Source: Flavobacteriales bacterium
GTDB lineage: Bacteria; Bacteroidota; Bacteroidia; Flavobacteriales; UBA7430
DNA length: 64,000 bases
NCBI GenBank assembly: GCA_002692065.1
Contig: NZJX01000019.1
Location: 90,240-154,239 of the forward strand
Reading direction: 5' to 3'
The position numbers and the translations under genes were made by a program. Each line of letters starts with the position of its first letter. Within the stretch, counting starts at the first letter, position 1. Below, in pieces: positions 40,357-50,881 of the stretch. The notes under the pieces are model-generated. The model saw nothing but the letters and a program-made list of their open reading frames with translations. It was not told the DNA's origin and made no database searches.

Positions 40357-42955
40357 GATTTATTTTTTGTTTTCTAAAAACTACTTTACCATCAAAACAA
40401 TCAATTAATATTGGATCATCATTTGATATTTCATTTGATAAAATAGATTTGGATAATGGATTTAAAATTAGTTTTTGAATTATTCTTTTAACGGGTCTTG
40501 CACCAAACTGGGGGTCGAAACTTGTTTTTGTCAAAAAATTTACCAAATCAGGAGATGCATCAATTATAATATTTTTTTTAGAGAGACTCTTTTTAAGTCG
40601 ATTAATTTGCATTTTTACAATTTTTTTAATTTGATTATTATTTAAAGAATTAAACATAATAACATCATCAATTCTATTTATAAATTCAGGACGAAAAACT
40701 TTTTTTAGCAAAGAAAAAACTTCTAATTTACATTTCTCAATTTGACTATCATTTAAATACATATTATTTTCTTCAAATTTTTCTTGTATCAATGTAGATC
40801 CAATATTAGATGTCATTATTATTATGGTATTAGTGAAATTAACTAGTCTACCTTTATTGTCAGTAAGTCTTCCATCCTCAAGAACTTGAAGTAATAAGTT
40901 AAAAACATCTGCATGAGCCTTTTCAATTTCATCCAATAGGATAACAGAATATGGTCTCCTTCTTACAGTTTCAGTTAGTTGTCCTCCTTCACTATATCCA
41001 ATATATCCGGGAGGTGATCCAATTAATCTGGATATAGAATGAGATTCTTGATATTCACTCATATCTATCCTAGTTATGAAATTTTCATCATTAAATAAAG
41101 ATTCTGTAATAGCTTTTGAAAGTTCTGTTTTACCCACTCCAGTTGTTCCAAGAAATATGAATGTACCAATAGGTTTATTAGAATCAGACAACCCTGATTT
41201 ACTTCTTCTAACCGCATCAGCTAAAGCTGAGATTGCTTCCTCTTGCCCAACAACTCTTTTATTCAAATCTTTTTCCAAGTTCAATAATTTATTCTTTTCA
41301 CTTTCCAACATTTTGGTAACTGGTATTCCAGTCCATTTTGAAATTATATCTGCAATATCATTAGAATCAACTTGTTCTTTTATGTAATTAAAATTTTTCT
41401 TTATTTTTTTAAGTTCATCTTTTAATTGTTTTAAATTTTCCTCAACTAACTTAATCTTACCATATCTTATTTCCGCTACCAAAGCAAAATTTCCTTCCCT
41501 CTCAGCAATATCAGATAATTGTTTTAAATTTTCTATTTTTTCTTTTTTCTTTTGAATATTCTCTACAATAGTTTTTTCATTTTGCCATTTCAAAAAAATT
41601 TCCTTTTTTTCTTCAAATAATTTTGATAATTCAATCTTTAAAAGATTCATTTTTTTTTGATCTTTTTCTTTTTTCAATGCTTCTTTTTCAATTTCTAACT
41701 GAAGTATTTTTTTTTCTAAAATTTCCAATTTTTCAGGCTTTGAATTAATGACTAATCTAATTTTAGAGGCAGCTTCATCAATTAAATCAATTGCTTTATC
41801 AGGTAAAAATCTATCAGAGATATACCTTCTTGATAATTCAACTGCAGAAATAATTGCATTATCTTTAATTTTTACTTTGTGATGATTTTCATATCTATCT
41901 TTGATACCTCTTAAAATTGCAATAGCTGAATCATTGGTCGGTTCATCTACTAAAACCTTTTGAAATCTTCTTTCTAGTGCTTTATCTTTTTCAATATATT
42001 TTTGATATTCATCTAGAGTTGTAGCACCAATTAATCTTAAATCTCCTTTTGCTAAGGCAGGTTTAAGGATATTTGCTGCATCCATAGCACCTTCACTTGC
42101 ACCAGCCCCAACTAATGTGTGAATTTCATCAATAAATAATATAATTTCACCTTCAGCGTCCGTAACTTCTTTAATTACTGATTTTAGTCTTTCTTCAAAT
42201 TCACCTTTATATTTAGCTCCAGCAATAAGAGATGACATATCCAATGAGTATATTGTTTTACTTTTTAAATTTTCTGGAATATCTCCCTTAATTATTCTAT
42301 GTGCTAAACCCTCTGCAATTGCAGTTTTACCTACACCTGGTTCACCAATTAAAATCGGATTATTTTTAGTTCTTCTTGATAAAATTTGTAAGACTCTTCT
42401 AATTTCATCTGTTCTACCTATTACTGGATCTAATCTATTTTGATGTGCAAGTTGATTTAAGTTTTTAGCAAATTTATTTATACTATCATAAGTATTTTCA
42501 GCACTTGGAGATTCTACTTTAGAGCCTTTTCTAAGAAATTTAATAGATTTTTCAAAATGATTTTCATTCACACCCAATGATTTTAGCATATTAGATGTTT
42601 CTCCTTTAACTTTAATAAGTGAAAGTAAAATATGATCTATTGCAACAAAGTCATCATTCCATTCTTTTATCAGTTCTTCAGATTTTTGAAAAACTTTCTG
42701 AGATTCCTGTGACATAAATTGTTGAGATCCATGAATTTTTGGGTACTTTGAAAATATAAGTTCTAATTCATTTTTTAAAATTGGTATTTTAATACCAATC
42801 TTTTTTAAAATCATAGGACAAATATTTTTGTCTATATTAATCAAAGATTCCAAAATATGAGATGGTTCAATAGATTGGTGAAGTCTTTCAACAGCAGTTC
42901 GTTGAGAATTTTGAATAACTTCTTGTGATTTAATAGTATATTTTTTAATATCCAT
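40346..42955 (-). CDS. clpB: ATP-dependent chaperone ClpB
   Basis: Two AAA+ modules '[15 protein letters not shown]' and '[14 protein letters not shown]', long middle coiled coil, '[36 protein letters not shown]'. Confidence 0.97.
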   Translation of the reverse strand: MDIKKYTIKSQEVIQNSQRTAVERLHQSIEPSHILESLINIDKNICPMILKKIGIKIPILKNELELIFSKYPKIHGSQQFMSQESQKVFQKSEELIKEWNDDFVAIDHILLSLIKVKGETSNMLKSLGVNENHFEKSIKFLRKGSKVESPSAENTYDSINKFAKNLNQLAHQNRLDPVIGRTDEIRRVLQILSRRTKNNPILIGEPGVGKTAIAEGLAHRIIKGDIPENLKSKTIYSLDMSSLIAGAKYKGEFEERLKSVIKEVTDAEGEIILFIDEIHTLVGAGASEGAMDAANILKPALAKGDLRLIGATTLDEYQKYIEKDKALERRFQKVLVDEPTNDSAIAILRGIKDRYENHHKVKIKDNAIISAVELSRRYISDRFLPDKAIDLIDEAASKIRLVINSKPEKLEILEKKILQLEIEKEALKKEKDQKKMNLLKIELSKLFEEKKEIFLKWQNEKTIVENIQKKKEKIENLKQLSDIAEREGNFALVAEIRYGKIKLVEENLKQLKDELKKIKKNFNYIKEQVDSNDIADIISKWTGIPVTKMLESEKNKLLNLEKDLNKRVVGQEEAISALADAVRRSKSGLSDSNKPIGTFIFLGTTGVGKTELSKAITESLFNDENFITRIDMSEYQESHSISRLIGSPPGYIGYSEGGQLTETVRRRPYSVILLDEIEKAHADVFNLLLQVLEDGRLTDNKGRLVNFTNTIIIMTSNIGSTLIQEKFEENNMYLNDSQIEKCKLEVFSLLKKVFRPEFINRIDDVIMFNSLNNNQIKKIVKMQINRLKKSLSKKNIIIDASPDLVNFLTKTSFDPQFGARPVKRIIQKLILNPLSKSILSNEISNDDPILIDCFDGKVVFRKQKINLSF

Positions 42956-43060
42956 TTACTTGACTTTTACTTTTTATTTATCAAAAATCTTGCCAAAAGT
43001 CATTTAATATTTTTTTGATGAAATTATGTCATAGTTAGTTATATTTTGACATATATTTAC

Positions 43061-44314
43061 TTAAATTTTAACATTGAGTATTTCACTCATTCTAGTAGTG
43101 TAACATGGAGAAAGTTTTTCTTGTTTCATACGCCATTTTCTATTTTGTCCCTGAACTGAAAGCCTTACTGTATCTCTTCCCATCTTATTATTTATACTAT
43201 CATATACTGACATAAGGCTTTTCCTTTTTTCTCTATTAATTGAATCAAATATACTCAACTGCAAGTTTGAATCTGGTAATATATGATGTAAGATAACTCC
43301 TCCTTTCTTATATATATAATTCTCACGATATATAGACTTTAGAGACTTTAATGCATACTTAACTATTTCTAAAGTATCATTAGTTGCTGTTGGTAAATCT
43401 AACGATTTTAAACCTATATAATGCTTACTATTTAATTTAAATGGATTTGTACGGATAAATACTGAAATTTTTTTTGTATAACTCTTTTGATCTCTTAATT
43501 TACTGGCACAATTTGATGCAAAACATGAAATAGATTCTTTTAGATCTTCAAACTTTGTAATACCAGAGCTAAAAGATCTTGATGTACGTATATTTTTTCT
43601 TGGAGAAATTTGATTTTCTAGAGGAAAACAAGATATTCCATTTAATTCTTTAACTAATTTAAGTCCTAAAATTGATAAATTTTTCTTAATCCACAATTCA
43701 TTACATTTTGAAAGTTCATAGGCTGTATATATTCCTTGTGAATTCAAAAATTTTGTTAATCTAGTACCTATTCCCCATAAGTCTTGTACCGGAAAATATT
43801 TTAAAGCTCTATTAATCAAATTAATTCCATCAAGTAAAAAAATTCCATTTTTACAATATTTTTTTGCTATACTATTAGCAATTTTAGCTAGGACTTTAGT
43901 TTTTGCTATCCCAACAGAAGTGGGTATACCTGTCCATTTTTTAACTTTTTCTCTTATAAATAGAGCTTTTTGCTTACAGGAAGCAATATTAGAAAAATCT
44001 AAAAATGCCTCATCAATGGAATAAATTTCTATTTTAGAAGATTCTGAAGAAAGAATTTTCATAACACGATTTGACATATCACCATAAAGAGCATAATTAG
44101 AAGAAAAAACTCTAATATCATTTTCTTCTATTTTCTTTTTTGCCTTAAAGGCAGGCTCTCCCATTTTAATGCCAATTTCTTTTGCCTCATTAGATCTTGC
44201 GATAATACAACCATCGTTATTAGAAAGTACAACAATAGGTTTATTCTCTAAATTTGGACGAAATACTCTTTCACAAGAAGCATAAAAATTGTTACAATCT
44301 ACTAGTGCTATCAT
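43061..44314 (-). CDS. umuC: DNA polymerase V subunit UmuC (Y-family)
   Basis: 'MIALVDCNNFYASCERVFRPNLENKPIVVLSNNDGCIIARSNEAK', 'YSIDEAFLDFS', 'WGIGTRLTKFL', beta-clamp-like 'QLSIFD'. Confidence 0.96.
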   Translation of the reverse strand: MIALVDCNNFYASCERVFRPNLENKPIVVLSNNDGCIIARSNEAKEIGIKMGEPAFKAKKKIEENDIRVFSSNYALYGDMSNRVMKILSSESSKIEIYSIDEAFLDFSNIASCKQKALFIREKVKKWTGIPTSVGIAKTKVLAKIANSIAKKYCKNGIFLLDGINLINRALKYFPVQDLWGIGTRLTKFLNSQGIYTAYELSKCNELWIKKNLSILGLKLVKELNGISCFPLENQISPRKNIRTSRSFSSGITKFEDLKESISCFASNCASKLRDQKSYTKKISVFIRTNPFKLNSKHYIGLKSLDLPTATNDTLEIVKYALKSLKSIYRENYIYKKGGVILHHILPDSNLQLSIFDSINREKRKSLMSVYDSINNKMGRDTVRLSVQGQNRKWRMKQEKLSPCYTTRMSEILNVKI

Positions 44315-44754
44315 GTTTCATGAATAATATGAGTAACTATACCCCAAATACTAAAATTCATTGAATCATCAATTTCAATATCCTTAAAATTTATATTTTC
44401 AGATTTTAAAAATAGTTTACGTTTTCTTCTTTTAATTCTTTTTACAGTAAACTCATTATCTATAACAGCAAGGACTATAGAGTTATCTTTTGGAGAAATA
44501 GATCTGTCAATAATTAGAACATCACCATCAAAAATATTTGCTTCAATCATGGAAGATCCATTAACTCTAACACAAAAAGTAGATTCAGGATGCTTAATTA
44601 AATAATCTTGAAGATTGATATCTAAATCTAAAAAATCATCTGCAGGAGAAGGGAAACCGGCATTAACTCTTTGTTCAAACAAAGGAATATCTACCAAACT
44701 ATTTTTTTTATAATAATTGATCAAAGAAATAGATATATTTTTTTTTATTTCCAT
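44311..44754 (-). CDS. umuD: UmuD-type LexA/signal-peptidase-like translesion synthesis protein
   Basis: 'VNAGFPSPADDFLDLDINLQDYLIKHPESTFCVRVNGSSMIEANIFDGDVLIIDRS' (Ala-Gly cleavage site, Ser in GSSM), 'NEFTVKRIKR' (Lys); 4-nt ATGA overlap with umuC. Confidence 0.95.
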   Translation of the reverse strand: MEIKKNISISLINYYKKNSLVDIPLFEQRVNAGFPSPADDFLDLDINLQDYLIKHPESTFCVRVNGSSMIEANIFDGDVLIIDRSISPKDNSIVLAVIDNEFTVKRIKRRKRKLFLKSENINFKDIEIDDSMNFSIWGIVTHIIHET

Positions 44755-44846
44755 AAATTTAAAAGATAATGTTCGAAATATTAAGTTACAAAATTAGTAA
44801 ATATTTAAAGTTAAAAATTTAAAAAAAATAAAATATAACTTAAAAT

Positions 44847-46217
44847 TTACTTTCCAATACAAAAATCTTTGAAAATTGAATCCAATAAATTATCGTTAGT
44901 GATTTCACCAGTAATTTGACCAATATAATTTAAAGCTTCTCTTAGATCCATGGCTAGGAATTCACCAAAAACTTTATTTTTTATCCCCTCCTTAATAGCG
45001 AAAATATGTTTAAGAGAATTATTAAGAGACTCTAAATGTCTTGCATTAGAGACAATGAAATCATCACTTTCACTTAAATCTAATTTAATTTTAGACGTCA
45101 ACTTAGATTTTAATAAATCAATATTTTTTTCATCTTTTGCAGAGATAATAACTAAGTCATTTAAAGAGAAATTTTTATTATTAAATTTAATTAAATCAAA
45201 TTTATTTGCAACGGGAATAAAAATTTGTTTTTTATATAGATCTTGTAATTTTTTGATATCTGCTTTAACTTTAATTAAACTATCACGAATATCAAATAAA
45301 TAAATAACTAAACTTGATTTTTCAATTTTATCAAATGTTTTATCGATACCAATTTTTTCAATTTTATCATTTGAACTCCTTATTCCCGCAGTATCAAAGA
45401 ATCTAAAACTATAACCGTCGATATTAATTTGATCTTCGATAATATCTCTTGTCGTTCCGGGAATATCAGATACAATTGATTTATTTTCATTAGATAATAA
45501 ATTCAATAAAGTAGACTTTCCAACATTTGGTTCTCCAACTATTGCAACAGAAATGCCATTTTTTATAGCGTTACCTAAATTAAAAGAATTAATCAGCTTT
45601 TCAAGTAATTGTTTGAGTTCGTCTAATAATATTAAAAGTTGGTCTCTATTAACAAACTCTAAATCTTCTTGACTAAAATCAAGCTCTAATTCAATTAAAG
45701 AGGCAAATTTAATTAAATCTTTTCTTAACTTACTAAGTTTATTTGAATATCCACCTCTAAGTTGAGATATAGCAATTTTATGAGATTTTTCTGTTTTTGA
45801 TGATATTAGATCTGCTACAGCTTCTGCTTGAGATAAATCAATTTTCCCGTTAATAAATGACCTAAAAGTAAATTCACCAGGTTTAGCAATTCTACATCCA
45901 TTCCTTACTAATTTATTTAAAATATTTTCTTGAATATACGGTGAACCGTGACATGAAATCTCAACTGTATTTTCACCAGTATATGAATTAGGAGCCTTAA
46001 AAATATTATAAATAACTTCATCAATAATACCGTTATCAAAAAAATATCCATAATGAGATGTATGAGATTTTTGATTTATTAATTTTTTTTCATTGGAAGC
46101 TGACTTAAAAAAATTATCACAAATATTTATAGCATTAGGACCGGAAACCCTAATAACTGAAATTGCACTCAATTTGGTGCCAGTTGAAATAGCACATATA
46201 TCTTCGTTATTGATCAT
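44847..46217 (-). CDS. mnmE: tRNA uridine-5-carboxymethylaminomethyl(34) synthesis GTPase MnmE
   Basis: 'DICAISTGTKLSAISVIRVSGPNAI', 'VAIVGEPNVGKSTLLNLLSNENKSIVSDIPGTTRDIIEDQINIDGYSFRFFDTAGIR', C-terminal 'FCIGK'. ORF track starts at TTG 46226; ATG 46217 preferred. Confidence 0.96.
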   Translation of the reverse strand: MINNEDICAISTGTKLSAISVIRVSGPNAINICDNFFKSASNEKKLINQKSHTSHYGYFFDNGIIDEVIYNIFKAPNSYTGENTVEISCHGSPYIQENILNKLVRNGCRIAKPGEFTFRSFINGKIDLSQAEAVADLISSKTEKSHKIAISQLRGGYSNKLSKLRKDLIKFASLIELELDFSQEDLEFVNRDQLLILLDELKQLLEKLINSFNLGNAIKNGISVAIVGEPNVGKSTLLNLLSNENKSIVSDIPGTTRDIIEDQINIDGYSFRFFDTAGIRSSNDKIEKIGIDKTFDKIEKSSLVIYLFDIRDSLIKVKADIKKLQDLYKKQIFIPVANKFDLIKFNNKNFSLNDLVIISAKDEKNIDLLKSKLTSKIKLDLSESDDFIVSNARHLESLNNSLKHIFAIKEGIKNKVFGEFLAMDLREALNYIGQITGEITNDNLLDSIFKDFCIGK

Positions 46218-46223
46218 ACAATA

Positions 46224-46231
46224 CAAATGTA
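46224..46231 (-). promoter_or_regulatory. Candidate -7 element (TACATTTG) for mnmE, immediately upstream of the ATG
   Basis: Minus-strand TACATTTG-TATTGT-ATG; matches TAnnTTTG with 6 nt to the start codon; no clear -33 TTTG. Confidence 0.4.
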
Positions 46232-46308
46232 ATAAATGTTATTAATTTTATTTTAAATAAATTTGATAGTATAAAGTATTCTCATAATTTCGTAAAAAAA
46301 TTATTAAT

Positions 46309-47178
46309 ATGAGTATACTTGTCGATGAAAATTCAAAAATTATTGTTCAAGGTTTTACCGGAAAAGAAGCTACTTTCCATTCAAAACAAATGATTGATTA
46401 TGGAACTAATTTAATAGCTGGTGTAACACCAGGAAAAGGAGGAACTTTTCACTTAAAAAAACCCGTTTACAATACTGTAAAGGAAACAATTAATATTCAC
46501 GGTGCTAATACATCTGTTATTTTTGTTCCACCTCCATTTGCTGCTGATGCAATTATGGAGTCAATTGATGCAGGGATAAAAGTTATTATTTGCATAACAG
46601 AAGGAATTCCAATTAATGATATGGTCAAAGTTAAACATTATCTAAATAATAAAAATACTAAACTTATTGGCCCTAACTGTCCTGGCGTGATTACACCAGG
46701 TGTAGCTAAATGTGGAATCATGCCTGCTAATGTTTTTAAATCAGGTAATATTGGTATCATATCTAAATCTGGAACTCTGACCTATGAAGCAGCAGATCAG
46801 GTAGTCAGAGCTGGACTTGGGATTTCAACTGCAATAGGAATAGGTGGAGATCCAGTTATAGGAACAACAACTGAAGATGCAATGAAAATGTTCATGAATG
46901 ATGAAAAAACTCATGGAATCATAATGATAGGTGAAATTGGTGGTACAATGGAATCTGATGCTGCAATTTGGGTTAAAGAAAATAATAAAAAACCCGTTGT
47001 TGGTTTTATAGCTGGCCAAACTGCTCCTAAAGGAAGAACAATGGGTCATGCAGGGGCAATAGTTGGAGGGAAAGATGACACTGCTGAAGCAAAAATGAAG
47101 ATTATGTCAAATTGTGGAATAACTGTTGTCAAATCTCCTGCTGAAATTGGTTTAAAAATGAAACAAATATTAAAATAA
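46309..47178 (+). CDS. sucD: Succinate-CoA ligase subunit alpha
   Basis: '[37 protein letters not shown]', '[13 protein letters not shown]', '[14 protein letters not shown]', '[10 protein letters not shown]'. Confidence 0.97.
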   Translation: MSILVDENSKIIVQGFTGKEATFHSKQMIDYGTNLIAGVTPGKGGTFHLKKPVYNTVKETINIHGANTSVIFVPPPFAADAIMESIDAGIKVIICITEGIPINDMVKVKHYLNNKNTKLIGPNCPGVITPGVAKCGIMPANVFKSGNIGIISKSGTLTYEAADQVVRAGLGISTAIGIGGDPVIGTTTEDAMKMFMNDEKTHGIIMIGEIGGTMESDAAIWVKENNKKPVVGFIAGQTAPKGRTMGHAGAIVGGKDDTAEAKMKIMSNCGITVVKSPAEIGLKMKQILK

Positions 47179-47184
47179 AAATAT

Positions 47185-47931
47185 ATGAATTCTTTAGAAA
47201 ATAAAACAGCAATTGTTACAGGAGGTACAAGAGGTATTGGTAAAGGTATTTGTTTAAAATTAGCTCAAAATAAAGTAAATGTTGTTTTCACATATCTTAG
47301 TTCCAAAGAGAAAGCATTAGAAATAGAAAATGATCTAAAAAAATTTGGTATAAAAGTGAAAGGAATAAAATCTGACGTTTCGAACTATTCAGAATGTGAA
47401 AATGTAATTGATTACATTAATGATAACTTTAATTCTATCGATATACTTATCAACAATGCAGGCATAACTAGAGATAACCTCCTAATGAGAATGACTAAGA
47501 AAGATTTTGATAAAGTTATTGATACCAACTTAACTTCGATTTTCAATATGACAAAAGTAGTTCAAAAGAATTTTCTTAAGCAAAGGTCAGGCTCAATAAT
47601 TAATATATCTTCAATAGTGGGTGTTAGAGGAAATGCTGGTCAAAGTAATTATGCTGCTTCAAAAGCTGGTGTAATTGGATTTACTAAATCCATCGCTTTA
47701 GAACTAGGTTCCAGAAATATCAGATGTAATGCAATTGCTCCGGGTTTTATTGAAACTGAAATGACAAAAGATTTAAAATCTGAAATTATTGAAAACTGGA
47801 AAAAATCAATCCCATTAAAGAAAACAGGTACTGTTGACGATGTTGCAAATACTGTTCTTTTTCTAGCTTCTGACATGTCAAAATTTATAACAGGTCAAAC
47901 TATAAGTGTATGTGGGGGAATGCTAACATAA
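47185..47931 (+). CDS. fabG: 3-oxoacyl-ACP reductase FabG
   Basis: 'TAIVTGGTRGIGKGI', 'LINNAGITRDNLLMRM', 'SSIVGVRGNAGQSNYAASKAG', 'NAIAPGFIETEMTK'. Confidence 0.94.
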   Translation: MNSLENKTAIVTGGTRGIGKGICLKLAQNKVNVVFTYLSSKEKALEIENDLKKFGIKVKGIKSDVSNYSECENVIDYINDNFNSIDILINNAGITRDNLLMRMTKKDFDKVIDTNLTSIFNMTKVVQKNFLKQRSGSIINISSIVGVRGNAGQSNYAASKAGVIGFTKSIALELGSRNIRCNAIAPGFIETEMTKDLKSEIIENWKKSIPLKKTGTVDDVANTVLFLASDMSKFITGQTISVCGGMLT

Positions 47932-47937
47932 TTTACG

Positions 47938-49999
47938 ATGCAAATAAAATTTGAATACTCAGAATTTTGGTTGATATTTTTTTTATTAATCAGTTTATTA
48001 TTTGCAATTTTTATTTATTACAAGGACTCAAGGTTTTCTAGTCAAAAAACTTTATTGAAAATTTGTTTAATCTTACTAAGATTCTTTTCTCTTTCTATTT
48101 TAATATTTCTTTTATTTAAAGCCAGGATAATAATAAAATCCAATACTTTTATTAAGCCTAAAATTGCTTTTTTAATTGATAAGTCTGCTTCAATAGTTCA
48201 AAACTACGACAGTTCTTATTATAAAAATGAATTTGAAAAAGTAATTGATTTCAATAACAAAATTTTGAATAAATCTTTCGATTTATTTGAATATGACTTT
48301 TCAAATAATATACATGGTAATAATAGCCTAAATTATGATGGAAAAGAAACTAATATATCTAAATCATTAAAAAATATTTATAATAAGTTTGAAGAAACTA
48401 ATTTAAATGCCATAATTCTTTGCAGTGATGGAATAATTAATAGTGGTAAAAACCCAATTTATGAAGTAAAAAATAAAAATATACCAATTTTCACTATTGC
48501 AATGGGAGATTCAATAAACTATCCAGATTTATCAATAGAAAATTTAACATACAACAATTATGTTTCAAGTGAAAATAAATTTCCAATCAAGTTTGATATA
48601 AAAAGTAATATTTTGAACATTAGGTCAAATTTAAAAATATATAGAGATGATGATTTAATTCATTTCGAAAAAATTTTAATAAATAAAAAAATTATTACAA
48701 AAAAAATTTATTTACAAAGTTCAAAAAACAAAAAAAACCAATTTTATAAAATTAATCTTGAGCCAATAAAGAATGAAAAAAATATTTTGAATAACAAAAA
48801 AGAATTTGGTAATGAAATAATCAATAAAAAACATAACATTCTAATTTTGTATAATCAACCTCACCCTGATATTGCCTCATTAAAAACATCCTTAGAAAAA
48901 AATAAAAATTATAAAATTCAAACTTCAGCGATAAAAAATTTTAAATCTAATTTTAAAAATTACAGTCTAATAATATTTCACAATATTCCAAATAAATACA
49001 GTACACATATAAATGAATTAAGTGAATTAAAATTTTTAAATATACCTAAACTCTTTTTCTTGGGTATAAATTCAGATTGGAAAGAATTTAATAACTTACA
49101 AAATTTCGTTAATATCGAGAGTAAAAAAGATAATGAAGAAACTTTCAATAATTTAAATTCAAATTTTACTCAATTTGATTTAACAAAAGGATTAGAAAAA
49201 TTTTTAACAAACTCTCCTCCAATTCTTTCTCCATCAGTTTCAACAATTTTTTTATCAGAAAAAAAGGTTTTACTTCAAAAAAAAATTGACAATGAAATTA
49301 TAGGTGATTTACTTTTTTTTTCTAATGATGAAAAGATAGGAATCTTTCTAGGAGAAAATATATGGAAATGGAAAATGTTTGACTATAGATTAAACAATAA
49401 CAATAAAAATTTTGATAATTTATTTTATAAGATTTGTGAAAATTTGAAACTAAGAAAAAAAGTTGATAAATTAAATATTACTTACCCTAAAATATCAAAT
49501 AATGAAGTATTTAGAATTACTGCTAATCTATACAACGACAATTATGAAATTGTCACTGATAGTGAAGTTTCGATTGATATATATAAACAAAATGAGCTTA
49601 TTTTTAATTCTAAGTTTGAATGTATTGACTCCTTTTTTGTATTTGAATCAAGTTTAATTGAAGGAGAATATGAATTTCATGTTAATTCTAATTATAAAAA
49701 TGAAAAGCTTGTAAAAAAAGGTAAAGTGAAAGTACTCAAATATTCGAAAGAAAAAAAAAAATACAAAGTCAAATTGGAACTTACTTAGACAAATATCTAA
49801 AGAAAGTAATGGAGAATTTATATCAAAAAATGAAATACCTAACTATTCAGAAATTGTTATCAATAAACTAAAAATAGAAAATTTCAATAATTTTAATGAA
49901 GAAGTAAAGTTTTTTATTGAAGAAAAATTAATCTTTTTATTACTTTTGCTAAGTCTTTCAATAGAATGGCTCATTCGAAAAAGACTAGGAACATATTAA
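47938..49999 (+). CDS. BatA/vWA-like membrane protein, frameshifted at a poly-A tract (first frame 47938..49788; C-terminal continuation to 49999 in another frame)
   Basis: N-terminal TM segments, vWA-like 'PKIAFLIDKSASIV...NAIILCSDGIINSGKNPIYEVKNKNIPIFTIAMGDS'. After the 11-A run at 49751..49761 the other frame encodes 'TKSNWNLLRQISKESNGEFISKNEIPNYSEIVINKLKIENFNNFNEEVKFFIEEKLIFLLLLLSLSIEWLIRKRLGTY*', the typical C-terminus of this family. Confidence 0.85.
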
Positions 50000-50018
50000 A
50001 AACTAAAATTTAAAACAG

Positions 50019-50828
50019 ATGAATCAAAAAATTAACCCCATTTTATTAATAGCTGGAACTATTTTCTTAATACTTTTCACCTTAGGATCTTCAATAACAT
50101 ATACAGTTCAACCAGGTGAAAGGGCAATAATTTTTAGAAAATTTACCTCAGGATTAGATAAAGAAAATATTTATCAACCTGGTTTTCATTTTATAGCACC
50201 ATGGAATAATGTTTTTATTTATGAAGTAAAAGAACAGAAAGTTGAAGAAAGTATGGATATTCTTGATAAAAATGGATTATCGATGAATATTGAAATTACT
50301 GTTCGATTCAATCCTACTTATTCTAGAATTGGTTTTTTACATGAAGAATTTGGATCATCTTATGTAGATAGACTAGTTATCCCGGAGGTTAGATCATCTG
50401 CTAGAAAAGTAATGGGAACATATGAAGCAGAAGAGATTTACTCTACCAAAAGAAATGAAGTTGAGACTGGTATTATCGAAGAAACTAAAAAAGTCTTAGC
50501 TGATAATAATGTCGATGTAAAGGCTCTTTTAATAAGGTCAATTAAATTACCAGAAAAAATTCGACAAGCAATTGATGATAAACTAAAACAAGAACAAGAA
50601 GCAGCAGCTTACAGATATCGACTAGAAAAGGAGGCATCTGAGGCTCAAAGAAGAAAAATTGCTGCTGAAGGAGAAGCTACAGCTAACAAAATAGTAAATA
50701 ATTCTTTAACTCCTAACTTATTAAAAATGAGAGGAATTGAAGCAACAATTGAGTTATCTAAATCTAGTAACTCCAAACTAGTTATTATTGGTGGGGAAGA
50801 TGGTATGCCATTAATTCTTAATCCATAA
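50019..50828 (+). CDS. Prohibitin/SPFH (band 7) family membrane protein
   Basis: Single N-terminal TM; 'YTVQPGERAIIFRKFTSGLDKENIYQPGFHFIAPWNNVFIYEVKEQKVEESMDILDKNGLSMNIEITVRF...RRKIAAEGEATANKIV'. Confidence 0.92.
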   Translation: MNQKINPILLIAGTIFLILFTLGSSITYTVQPGERAIIFRKFTSGLDKENIYQPGFHFIAPWNNVFIYEVKEQKVEESMDILDKNGLSMNIEITVRFNPTYSRIGFLHEEFGSSYVDRLVIPEVRSSARKVMGTYEAEEIYSTKRNEVETGIIEETKKVLADNNVDVKALLIRSIKLPEKIRQAIDDKLKQEQEAAAYRYRLEKEASEAQRRKIAAEGEATANKIVNNSLTPNLLKMRGIEATIELSKSSNSKLVIIGGEDGMPLILNP

Positions 50829-50842
50829 TGATTTATAAATGA

Positions 50843-50881
50843 AATAAAGAAGTTTATTCAACGATTATAAACTTCTTTATC
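50843..50881. terminator. Putative bidirectional terminator between convergent band-7 and PNGase F-like genes
   Basis: 14-bp perfect inverted repeat ATAAAGAAGTTTAT (50844..50857) / ATAAACTTCTTTAT (50867..50880); right arm lies in the last codons of the minus-strand CDS. Confidence 0.7.

Noticed and set aside
41076-41387. 103-aa plus-strand ORF antisense to clpB
   Set aside because: Lies opposite the highly conserved second AAA+ domain; typical shadow ORF
44950-45303. 117-aa ORF antisense to mnmE
   Set aside because: Shadow ORF opposite a well-supported CDS
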